From Acidovorax sp. (lineage in GTDB: Bacteria > Pseudomonadota > Gammaproteobacteria > Burkholderiales > Burkholderiaceae_C), in contig WOZN01000281.1 of assembly GCA_011620245.1 (NCBI GenBank), positions 1 to 5,746 on the forward strand: a stretch of 5,746 nucleotides of DNA, written 5' to 3'. Below, one piece after another: positions 1-5,746 of the stretch (position 1 is its first letter; each line of letters opens with the position of its first letter). Both the position numbers and the translations under genes were made by a program. Under the pieces are notes generated by a model, which was not told the DNA's origin, searched no databases, and saw only the letters and a program-made list of their open reading frames with translations.

Positions 1-57
1 CACTGCATCCCAAATCCGGCCGTCAAAATGCACAACTTATTACCTTACGAGCCCTAA

Positions 58-234
58 GCGAGCGAGCGCGCCCGCCCTGGCGGGGTCAACGGCATGGGCA
101 TCTGGTGGCGCAAGCTCGGCATGGACGGCTGCAATGTAAACCAGCTCACCAGCCAAGCACTGACCGACCTGGGGCGCGGGCCGACCTTCTACGACTGCCT
201 GGTGGATGTGGAGGCATTCCAAGCCGCTGACTAA
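58..234 (+). pseudogene. 3' end or remnant of an unrecognised plus-strand gene
   Basis: A plus-strand reading frame is open from 58, just after an in-frame TAA at 55-57, to the TAA at 232-234. Its first ATG is at 94, which would give only 46 residues. The part from 94 begins MGIWWRKLGMDGCNVN and ends YDCLVDVEAFQAAD. Codon third positions are mostly G or C (about 39 of 47 by hand count), the bias expected of coding DNA in a GC-rich genome, and the bias continues upstream of the ATG to about position 58. This favours the C-terminal end of a longer gene interrupted at 55-57 over a complete small gene. No convincing Shine-Dalgarno sequence precedes the ATG. The protein is not recognised. It converges on ggpPS, leaving 46 bases between the two stops. 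It could also be a genuine small ORF. The overlapping minus-strand frame reads as a shadow. Confidence 0.35.
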
Positions 235-254
235 CGCCTGCAGCAGCGCAGGCG
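235..254. terminator. hairpin between convergent genes, possible bidirectional terminator
   Basis: A perfect 7-bp inverted repeat, CGCCTGC and GCAGGCG, encloses a 6-base loop. It begins directly after the TAA of the plus-strand fragment and lies 26 bases beyond the ggpPS stop. Its position between converging reading frames fits a shared terminator. Neither side carries a run of T, so it is not a canonical intrinsic terminator. Confidence 0.4.
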
Positions 255-280
255 GCTCCAGCCCTGAAGCGCCATCCCCA

Positions 281-2569
281 TCATGGCTCAACCGCCCTGC
301 TCAACCGTCCTACCGAGGCTTCATTCAGGAAGTCGGCACCCCAGACATTGACGTCATATTCCCGAACACGCTGCGCCAACGTCTGCATACGGAAAGCAAT
401 TTCTGGCTCATCAAGGCTCAAGGCGCTGAGCAAGCTTTGAATCATGCTGGTTTCATCGTAGGGATTGGTCAGCACCGCGCCTTTAAGCTCGACAGCGGCA
501 CCTGCGAACTCAGAGAGCACCAATATCCCACGGGTGCCGGATGCCGACTTGGCAGAGATGTACTCCTTGCACACCAGATTCAGTCCATCGCGCAGCGGTG
601 TAATCCAGGCAACGTCAGCTGCCACGTAAAACGACACCAATTCCTCGAACGGAAAGGAACGGTAAAAGTAGCGTACCGGCGTCCAGTCAAGTTCCGAAAA
701 ACGGCCATTGATCCGGCCAACCACCTGATCCAACTGCTCTCTCGTCGTTTCATAGATTTCCATGCCGGCTGCTGCGGGTGTGACGATGTTGAGCATGACC
801 ACTTTTCCATGCCATTGCGGATGCATCTCCAGAAACTTTTCATACGCCAGCATTTTTTCAATCGGGCCCTTGACATAGTCCAGACGCTCAACAGAAAGGA
901 TGACCCGTCTACCCTTTGTTTCCTCCAGCAAGGTATCAACCAGACGGTGTGTTTCCGGCTCATCCACAATGCCTTGGATTTTTTCATTGTCAATACCCAC
1001 AGGGTGGGCCCCTACACGCAACACGCCCGACGGCGTCTGGATGGCCCGCGTGACCTCCTCGACGCCCAGCGCACATCCGTAGGTGAGGTACGTAGGCGCA
1101 CAAAACTCCGTTTCCAGAATCTGCGTGAACACGTTCGAGCGGACTACATCGACGAAATTCTCGACGTAGCGCGGGATGTGGAAACCCACGTAATCGCACT
1201 TGAGCAGGCTGGCGACAATCTGCCCCTTCCATGGAAGGATGTTAAAAATGTCCGCACTTGGGAATGCCGTGTGATGGAAAAATGCAATCGTCAGATCCGG
1301 CCGCAACTCACGCAGATAAGCCGGCATCATCCACAGGTTGTAATCGTGAATCCAGATGGTGGCACCCTGGGCCGCAACAGCTGCCGTTCTTTGTGCGAAA
1401 AGACGGTTGACCTCGCAAAAGCGAAGCCAGTGCGCCTCAATGAAGGAGGCCCTTTCCGGGAATGAAAAGATGATCGGCCAGAAGGCCTCCTTGGAAAACT
1501 GCTTGTAAAAGATATTGACATCTTCTTCGGTGAGTGCAACGCGCGACGCGACCAGATTCGGGTATTTCTGCGCATCCACAGCCACGTCCACCTCAAACCC
1601 CTCGGGGTCCCGGCTCTCCTGCTGAGACCATGCCACCCAGGCACCTTTCTTGCCTTCGGAAAAGAATCCCAGCAAGGTCGGCAGAATGCCATTGGGACTT
1701 CGGGGGGGACGGCGCACCACTTGAATTCCCTCCCGTATTTCATCAAAGGGCTGGCGGTGGTAAACAATCACGAGATCGGCTCCGCCTTCAGAGACATCCT
1801 CCGGCGCAGCAGGCATCTCCAGGTTCAACGTGAACCCGTGGTGATGAATGGCTTCAAGGATGCCGCAGGGACCCGCCTGACAGGCCTGATAAACGGGCAG
1901 CAGAACATGATGTGACGTCACGGCCCGCTTGAGTGCCGGCTCCGCATTGCTGACAACGACCCCCCTGTACCCCGTCTTCATGAGCGAAAGGTCGTTCAAC
2001 GTATCGCCTGCTACCAAGACTTTGTCTTGCGACAAACCTTCCGCGCACAGCAGGCGTCTCAGGCTGTCCCCCTTGGAAACACCGGGCGGCAGGAAGTCAA
2101 GGTACCTCCCGGCGGAGGTCAACACGTCCAGTCCCAGCGAGCGGCCAATCTCTTGCGCTATCGGCAGAACCGTCTCATCCTCATATAGAAACGAGCAACG
2201 GCGCTCTTGCGGCACTTCCTGGCGCTGCAAACCTGCAATGGCACTGACGCTGCTCAGAATGACATCGTGACCAGGCCATTTTTCTGCAATTTCCTGCTGC
2301 AACGGCATGACCGGAGAGAACGTATCGCCATGCCGCTTCAGGACCGTGGCACCCACATCTGCAATGATGTAATCGGGGACAGGCACCGAAGGATCGTCCA
2401 GCAAGGAAAGAATGCTTTCATATGCCCTTCCGGTCACAAAGATCAGCACAATCTTTCCAGGGTTGTCCCGGATGAGTTTGTAGAGATCCGAGCCTCCTCC
2501 ACTCCCTTCTGGAGGGAGAAAAGTCCCATCCAGATCGGTCGCCAAAATCAAGTCTGTACGCGAGTGCAT
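281..2569 (-). CDS. ggpPS: bifunctional glucosylglycerol-phosphate synthase/phosphatase (HAD-GT20 fusion)
   Basis: This cytosolic enzyme is predicted to join a nucleotide-activated glucose (ADP-glucose in characterised GgpS enzymes) to glycerol 3-phosphate and then dephosphorylate the product to the compatible solute glucosylglycerol. From ATG 2569 it is 762 residues. Residues about 5-245 form a HAD phosphatase: motif I ATDLDGT (10-16, D12 and D14), VTGR (45-48), lysine 166, and GDTLND with D189 and D193. A short linker leads to a GT20 domain from about 265: YHRQP (270-274), SPNGILPTL (291-299), HDYNLW (408-413), FFHHT (430-434), ERLDYVKG (561-568, R562 and K567), and TPLRDGLNLVCKEY (657-670). 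YHRQP, SPNGILPTL and FHIPRYVENF are marks of GgpS; OtsA has different residues at these points. The phosphatase-first order is that of GgpPS from heterotrophs such as Stenotrophomonas, and the reverse of usual TPS-TPP fusions. The start is set by AAAGGAAG just upstream; an in-frame TTG at 2605 lacks such a site. An mscS-type gene lies upstream on the same strand. Trehalose-phosphate synthase is the main alternative. Confidence 0.9.
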   Translation of the reverse strand: MHSRTDLILATDLDGTFLPPEGSGGGSDLYKLIRDNPGKIVLIFVTGRAYESILSLLDDPSVPVPDYIIADVGATVLKRHGDTFSPVMPLQQEIAEKWPGHDVILSSVSAIAGLQRQEVPQERRCSFLYEDETVLPIAQEIGRSLGLDVLTSAGRYLDFLPPGVSKGDSLRRLLCAEGLSQDKVLVAGDTLNDLSLMKTGYRGVVVSNAEPALKRAVTSHHVLLPVYQACQAGPCGILEAIHHHGFTLNLEMPAAPEDVSEGGADLVIVYHRQPFDEIREGIQVVRRPPRSPNGILPTLLGFFSEGKKGAWVAWSQQESRDPEGFEVDVAVDAQKYPNLVASRVALTEEDVNIFYKQFSKEAFWPIIFSFPERASFIEAHWLRFCEVNRLFAQRTAAVAAQGATIWIHDYNLWMMPAYLRELRPDLTIAFFHHTAFPSADIFNILPWKGQIVASLLKCDYVGFHIPRYVENFVDVVRSNVFTQILETEFCAPTYLTYGCALGVEEVTRAIQTPSGVLRVGAHPVGIDNEKIQGIVDEPETHRLVDTLLEETKGRRVILSVERLDYVKGPIEKMLAYEKFLEMHPQWHGKVVMLNIVTPAAAGMEIYETTREQLDQVVGRINGRFSELDWTPVRYFYRSFPFEELVSFYVAADVAWITPLRDGLNLVCKEYISAKSASGTRGILVLSEFAGAAVELKGAVLTNPYDETSMIQSLLSALSLDEPEIAFRMQTLAQRVREYDVNVWGADFLNEASVGRLSRAVEP

Positions 2570-2572
2570 TTG

Positions 2573-2580
2573 CTTCCTTT
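2573..2580 (-). promoter_or_regulatory. Shine-Dalgarno site deciding the ggpPS start
   Basis: On the minus strand AAAGGAAG is followed by CAA and then ATG at 2569, leaving five bases between AGGA and the start codon. This supports ATG 2569 over the in-frame TTG at 2605, which would add twelve charged residues (VEHSEKRERKQ after the initiator) that are not part of the HAD fold. Confidence 0.7.
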
Positions 2581-2694
2581 CCCGTTTTTCAGAATGTTCC
2601 ACCAAATCTCACATGCCATACATCTGAGAAAGAAGGAGATAGAAGACCCCATGACAACCGCAGGCGGCCATCGCCATGAAGATGGTGCTGATAG

Positions 2695-3813
2695 CTACGC
2701 TGCCACGTCAGTCGGCTGATCTGTAGAGGCTCCATTCTCCCTGGCCGGGCATCCTATGAGACACCCGTCTGCCAGATGCAATGTCTGCGTCGGAAACGCA
2801 AAGCTAATTCCATGTTCATGGAACTCGCGCACCAGACATAGATTGATAGCCTGCTGCATATCCATGTACAGATTGAAATCCGGTTCAACCACATAATAAA
2901 CAGATTCATAATCTATTGAATATGGCCCAAAACTCTTGAGATGAGCACGGTCGAAACGCGTAGCTGCCTGTATCCGAATAGCCTGCGCAATGATCTCCGG
3001 AATCATTTCAAGCAAGGCTGCTGGCGTGTCATATTTAACACCCACCGAAAAAACAACCCGGCGCTCCTGCATGCGTTTGTAGTTGCGGATACGGCTCTTA
3101 AGCAGGTCATTATTGGAAAAAATGATCTGCTCACCACTGAGGCTTCGAATACGGGTGGTTTTCAATCCCACATGCTCCACCGTTCCCATGAGGTCATCCA
3201 CGATGATGAAGTCGCCCACGACAAAGGGTTGGTCCATGGCAATTGACAGCGATGCAAACAGGTCACCAAGAATATTTTGAACTGCCAATGCCACCGCGAT
3301 GCCGCCAATGCCCAGGCTTGCCACCAACGCCGTTACATTGAGTCCCATGTTGTCGAGCAAAAGCAGCCCGACCAAAGCCCACAGCACGATACGCCCCAGA
3401 AAAGCCAGGATAGGCCGGGTGGTTGCCCGGGCGGCCTGATTCAATCCCTTGCTCGACGAAAGGCGTCGCTGCAAAAAGAAATCCAGCCCTCGATGCGCCC
3501 AGAACCCGGATTGCAGAATTAACAGGCCAAGAAAAGCACGATTGGTCAACTCACTGGCACTGACTGGCAGCACAAGAAAATGCACTGCCGCATAAATACC
3601 CAATCCCAAAGCAAGCAAAACCCGGGTGGAACGCAGTATCTCAACGAAAAAATCGTCGATCAGTGTATCGGTCCTCTGCGCGATGCGCTCAAAACGGTTC
3701 AACGCAAGTTTGCGAAACAACATGATTGCCGCCATGGTTCCAACTGCAGCCAGTAATGCAAACAATCCATCCTGCATACTGTTATTTGAAATGACTTGCT
3801 GGAATGTATTCAT
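2695..3813 (-). CDS. MscS-family mechanosensitive ion channel
   Basis: This is a predicted inner-membrane channel of 372 residues that opens under membrane tension and releases small solutes after hypo-osmotic shock. Hydrophobic helices lie at about 16-33, 65-84, 94-114 and 134-158. They are followed by the pore helix of the family at 161-193, rich in Gly and Ala (SLGIGGIAVALAVQNILGD), and then by DQPFVVGDFI. The cytoplasmic beta domain follows, with G-TVEHVGLKTTRIRSLSGE, then NNDLL and NY. A C-terminal alpha/beta domain ends near FPTQTLHL (340-347). At 372 residues it is longer than E. coli MscS (about 286) because of two extra N-terminal helices, as in many MscS relatives. ATG 3813 is preferred over upstream in-frame ATGs at 3843 and 3840 because only it has a good ribosome site. 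The tail after 347 is short and carries two cysteines (CLIGC); I cannot assign it a role. It precedes ggpPS on the same strand with a 125-base gap, so the two may be co-transcribed. The exact subfamily is not assigned. Confidence 0.93.
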   Translation of the reverse strand: MNTFQQVISNNSMQDGLFALLAAVGTMAAIMLFRKLALNRFERIAQRTDTLIDDFFVEILRSTRVLLALGLGIYAAVHFLVLPVSASELTNRAFLGLLILQSGFWAHRGLDFFLQRRLSSSKGLNQAARATTRPILAFLGRIVLWALVGLLLLDNMGLNVTALVASLGIGGIAVALAVQNILGDLFASLSIAMDQPFVVGDFIIVDDLMGTVEHVGLKTTRIRSLSGEQIIFSNNDLLKSRIRNYKRMQERRVVFSVGVKYDTPAALLEMIPEIIAQAIRIQAATRFDRAHLKSFGPYSIDYESVYYVVEPDFNLYMDMQQAINLCLVREFHEHGISFAFPTQTLHLADGCLIGCPARENGASTDQPTDVAA

Positions 3814-3817
3814 TCGG

Positions 3818-3822
3818 TCCTC
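3818..3822 (-). promoter_or_regulatory. Shine-Dalgarno site deciding the mscS-type gene start
   Basis: Minus-strand GAGGA is followed by CCGA and ATG at 3813, a slightly short but workable spacing. The alternative ATGs at 3840 and 3843 have no purine-rich site in front. Starting at 3813 places the first transmembrane helix near residue 16, as expected for the family. Confidence 0.65.
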
Positions 3823-3901
3823 ATTTTCATACCGACTCATCAACGATGGCCGTCAGTTATGCGCGATCCGGGAATAAAACCGCATCAACGCCTGCAATGA
3901 C

Positions 3902-3958
3902 TGCGACCTGAAGGTCGGCAGAGCCTGCGATGGGGGAATCAAAGAGAGACGCCATCGC
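3902..3958 (-). promoter_or_regulatory. two hairpins in the probable 5' leader of the mscS-type gene
   Basis: Two inverted repeats lie side by side in the leader. The first has CGACC and GGTCG around a four-base loop (3904-3917), extendable to seven pairs with one bulged base (3902-3920). The second has GCGATGG and CCATCGC around an 18-base loop (3927-3958). If transcription starts near 4000 they lie in an untranslated leader of roughly 190 bases. I recognise no riboswitch class here. Chance inverted repeats of this size are possible. Confidence 0.25.
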
Positions 3959-4006
3959 TGACAGACGGAATGATCCGCACTGCGTGCAATGGGTATGGCT
4001 TAACGA

Positions 4007-4012
4007 ATTATA
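4007..4012 (-). promoter_or_regulatory. perfect TATAAT -10 box upstream of the mscS-ggpPS pair
   Basis: The minus strand reads TATAAT exactly, in an AT-rich patch in front of the channel gene, so transcription would start near 4000. No good -35 hexamer stands 16-18 bases upstream. TTGAGC is present, but with a 21-base spacer. A strong -10 with a weak -35 fits an activator-dependent or sigma-S-type promoter, which would suit osmotic control, but that is inference. Confidence 0.4.
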
Positions 4013-4049
4013 AGGCCTAAATTACTGCGACGGGCTCAAAGACCCTATT

Positions 4050-4257
4050 TCAGCTTTGAATATCGCCCGGGAATACCTGCTCGACGGCACCGCACAGGCT
4101 GTGGCCATCCTTGCCCTTTATCTCGATGCGCAGCACTGTGGTCGTCGGCCTGCAGATAGCCAGCATCGCACAGGCCGACCTTGCGACCTTTCCAGGTGGT
4201 CTGCAGCGTGGTGCACGCGGCCCTGGTTCTAGCCCAGTGTTCGATGCTTGGCGGCAC
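4050..4257 (-). pseudogene. frameshifted remnant of an unrecognised gene
   Basis: Two minus-strand frames each look coding over part of this stretch. From GTG 4257 one frame reads up to GRKVGLCDAGYLQADD at about 4141. The other then takes over with TVLRIEIKGKDGH and runs through SLCGAVEQVFPGDIQS to a TGA at 4050-4052. Removing a single C from the CC pair near 4140-4141 joins them into one continuous protein-like sequence of about 68 residues. Codon third positions are GC-rich in each frame only on its own side of the junction. The upstream side of the first frame is closed by a TGA just before the GTG, so the true 5' end is unknown. The family is not recognised. It sits between the diguanylate cyclase and the channel gene, on the same strand as both. 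A sequencing error could also explain the shift. Confidence 0.35.
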
Positions 4258-4299
4258 AAGTCAAAGCGATGCGTTTTGGCGCAGGGCAAGACGCAAACC

Positions 4300-4323
4300 G
4301 CAGTGATGCCCCACCATCACTGC
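4300..4323 (-). terminator. probable terminator of the diguanylate cyclase gene
   Basis: A perfect 9-bp stem, GCAGTGATG paired with CATCACTGC, encloses a 6-base loop. It begins 36 bases past the cyclase stop codon. On the minus strand it is followed by CGGTTTGCGTCTTG, which is moderately T-rich but not a true T run. Its place directly after a gene end, outside any convincing coding sequence, favours termination. Confidence 0.5.
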
Positions 4324-4359
4324 ACAGGCCGCGGCTCTCCAGAACGTCCCGTAATCGAC

Positions 4360-5532
4360 TCACGCAAGCTGCGCGACGGCCATTGCCTCGACCCGGTTGC
4401 GGCCATGCTCCTTGGCCAGGTACATGGCATCGTCGGCGCGCTGCAATAGGGCGTCCGACGAATCACCAGGCAGGTACTGCGTGGCCCCGATGCTCACCGT
4501 CAGGTTGATAGGGCCACGGTCCGTCAACACCGGCTGACTGGCCACCTGGGCGCGCAGGCGCTCGGCCACGGCAAGGGTACCCTCGCTGCTGGCGTTGGGC
4601 AAAAAAATGACAAATTCCTCGCCGCCCAGCCGTCCCATCACGTCTTCATTGCGCAGGCAACCGCGGGCCAGGCCGACAAAATGGCGCAACGCATCGTCGC
4701 CGCCTTTGTGCCCGCAGCTGTCATTGACCTTCTTGAAATGGTCCAGGTCAATTGCCAGCACAGAAAGACCGGACTGCGTGCGGTGCGCGCTGCTGATGGC
4801 TTTCTCCAGCAGCGCAAGAAACGCCCGCCGGTTGAATACATCGGTGAGCGGGTCCGCCTCGGCCAGGTGGCGCAACTCCCGGGTGATGTGCTCATTGGTC
4901 AGCATCAGCGCGCCAAACGCCATCATCACCAGGGACAGCGTAGATTCGAGTACGACAAACTGCGACAGCAGCGCCACCGTGCCGGCATCGGCACCCTCCC
5001 CCGCATCGGGCATGGCCAGCCTGAACAGCAGCGGCCGCAACAACAGGAAAAGCCCATGCAGGCCCGCCACGATGGCAAACAGATAACGCGCCGGCAGGTT
5101 GCGAAAGCCGCCCCGCGCCAGGGTGCAGGCAGTCAGCACGAAGTACACGCCAGAAACCGAGCCCGCCAGCGCAAACCGGATCGCCAGATTCGGCTGCACC
5201 ACCGTGAAATACACCGCCGCAGCCACCACGACGGTGATGACCGATGCCGCATACCCGTGCGGCGCGGATGCCCGCCCCATGTAGGCACGGCTGCCCAGAA
5301 AGGCGAGGTAAGCCGCCACGGCAATGGACGCCTGCGTCAGCACCACCAACAGCACTTGCGACACATGGTCGCGCACCAGCAAACTGGCGCAAAACACCGA
5401 GGCAATCAGAAAAGACAACATCCACAGCCGCAAGCCGGGAATGCCCTTGTTGAAATGCCACACGGCATAAAGCACCGTGGTGACCAGCGCGGCAAGGATG
5501 CCTGCAAGGATGACGAGGGTGGGGCTGTGCAC
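4360..5532 (-). CDS. membrane-bound diguanylate cyclase (7TM-GGDEF)
   Basis: This predicted inner-membrane enzyme condenses two GTP into cyclic di-GMP, a signal for the switch between motile and sessile life. From GTG 5532 it has 390 residues. Seven hydrophobic helices lie at about 4-26, 34-53, 59-81, 96-113, 120-140, 149-170 and 187-213. A short linker leads to a GGDEF domain from about 225: DPLTDVFNRR (227-236), AIDLDHFKKVND with metal-binding D262, and the active-site loop GGEEF (303-307), an active variant of GGDEF. RNED at 294-297 sits five residues before the loop and matches the product-inhibition I-site RxxD. No EAL domain follows. The signal sensed by the membrane part is unknown. 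The frame is open to 5736, but the extra 68 residues are polar, cover a strong hairpin (5702-5723), and read like untranslated DNA. ATG 5649 is another candidate start. GTG 5532 puts the first helix at the N-terminus but lacks a good ribosome site. Confidence 0.9.
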   Translation of the reverse strand: MHSPTLVILAGILAALVTTVLYAVWHFNKGIPGLRLWMLSFLIASVFCASLLVRDHVSQVLLVVLTQASIAVAAYLAFLGSRAYMGRASAPHGYAASVITVVVAAAVYFTVVQPNLAIRFALAGSVSGVYFVLTACTLARGGFRNLPARYLFAIVAGLHGLFLLLRPLLFRLAMPDAGEGADAGTVALLSQFVVLESTLSLVMMAFGALMLTNEHITRELRHLAEADPLTDVFNRRAFLALLEKAISSAHRTQSGLSVLAIDLDHFKKVNDSCGHKGGDDALRHFVGLARGCLRNEDVMGRLGGEEFVIFLPNASSEGTLAVAERLRAQVASQPVLTDRGPINLTVSIGATQYLPGDSSDALLQRADDAMYLAKEHGRNRVEAMAVAQLA

Positions 5533-5630
5533 GAAAGAGGATGTGGGCTGAGGGCTGCACTCTTGACAAGGTTGCGGTCTGCCGCGTTTTGTGCGGCCCG
5601 CGGTACAAGCGTGCCAAAAATTCGTATGCA

Positions 5631-5636
5631 ATTGTA
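5631..5636 (-). promoter_or_regulatory. candidate -10 box for the diguanylate cyclase gene
   Basis: Minus-strand TACAAT lies in the one AT-rich patch (about 5614-5645) of an otherwise GC-rich stretch upstream of the cyclase. A TTGGAT sits upstream with a long 19-base spacer. Transcription would begin near 5624, which would give a leader of about 90 bases before GTG 5532 and argue against starts at 5649 or 5736. The match is weak. Confidence 0.3.
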
Positions 5637-5701
5637 AGTATGCTCCCATGGCGCGATCCAAGGCGCTGCCAAGTCCATGGATGCCGAACCGGAGCGGACG
5701 T

Positions 5702-5723
5702 CCGGGCGCCAATCGGCGCCCGG
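5702..5723. terminator. strong hairpin, probably the terminator of a gene beyond the window edge
   Basis: A perfect 9-bp GC-rich stem, CCGGGCGCC paired with GGCGCCCGG, encloses the loop AATC. On the minus strand it lies 12 bases after a TGA at 5736-5738 that could end an upstream gene cut off by the window. No T run follows on either strand, so intrinsic termination is plausible but unproven. It overlaps the over-extended 5' part of the cyclase frame, which is one reason to reject that extension. Confidence 0.4.
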
Positions 5724-5746
5724 CAGATGTGCGCATCAGTTCGCCA

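Noticed and set aside
40..291. 83-codon minus-strand frame overlapping the end of ggpPS
   Set aside because: It overlaps the ggpPS stop and is opposite the better-biased plus-strand frame. Its Ala- and Pro-rich translation looks like a shadow.
206..1465. 419-codon plus-strand open frame antisense to ggpPS
   Set aside because: It overlaps a gene with complete HAD and GT20 motifs on the other strand, its translation resembles no family, and such long antisense frames arise from codon bias.
281..2605. TTG start at 2605 for ggpPS
   Set aside because: It lacks a Shine-Dalgarno site, while ATG 2569 has AAAGGAAG at good spacing and starts directly before the HAD motif.
2609..2677. 22-codon minus-strand ORF in the gap between the channel gene and ggpPS (starts MAMAACGCHG)
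   Set aside because: It has no ribosome site in front and no distinctive content. An ORF this short is expected by chance.
3838..3889. CATCAACG occurring twice upstream of the channel gene (3838-3845 and 3882-3889)
   Set aside because: An 8-base repeat separated by 36 bases, with no further copies or helical phasing, is weak evidence for a binding site.
3977..3987. GCAC-TGC-GTGC palindrome just downstream of the TATAAT box, considered as an operator
   Set aside because: Four-base arms are too short to distinguish from chance, and no regulator gene is nearby.
4681..5637. 318-codon plus-strand open frame antisense to the diguanylate cyclase
   Set aside because: The translation is a low-complexity run rich in Arg, Gln and His with no fold signature. 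It is a shadow of the GGDEF gene and its GC-rich codons.

Overview
The window suggests a Gram-negative proteobacterium. A beta-proteobacterium of the Comamonadaceae type is my guess, from the GC-rich coding style of the right-hand gene and its seven-helix GGDEF architecture; nothing in the window proves the taxon. Three clear genes are present, all on the minus strand, with a broken or uncertain gene remnant on each side of the central pair.

Layout from right to left, which is the direction of transcription: a 9-bp hairpin (5702-5723) that probably ends an unseen upstream gene; a membrane diguanylate cyclase (4360-5532) followed by its own 9-bp hairpin (4300-4323); a frameshifted remnant of an unrecognised gene (4050-4257); a roughly 235-base intergenic stretch with a perfect TATAAT box and two hairpins; an MscS-family mechanosensitive channel (2695-3813); a 125-base gap; and a large two-domain enzyme (281-2569) with an N-terminal HAD phosphatase and a C-terminal GT20 glycosyltransferase. 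Past that enzyme lies a 7-bp hairpin (235-254), which may be a shared terminator. The tail of an unrecognised plus-strand gene (ending at 234) converges on it.

The two-domain protein has the signatures and domain order of GgpPS, the bifunctional glucosylglycerol-phosphate synthase/phosphatase of heterotrophic bacteria. It does not look like a trehalose-phosphate synthase. The central pair therefore reads as an osmotic module: GgpPS would build the compatible solute glucosylglycerol under salt stress, and the MscS-type channel would vent solutes when osmolarity falls. Both genes are clearly poorer in GC than the diguanylate cyclase (hand-counted 60-base samples of about 35-58% against 67-73%) and are bracketed by degraded genes. 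This suggests the module was acquired as a unit. I see no transposase, integrase, tRNA, rRNA or CRISPR array in the window.
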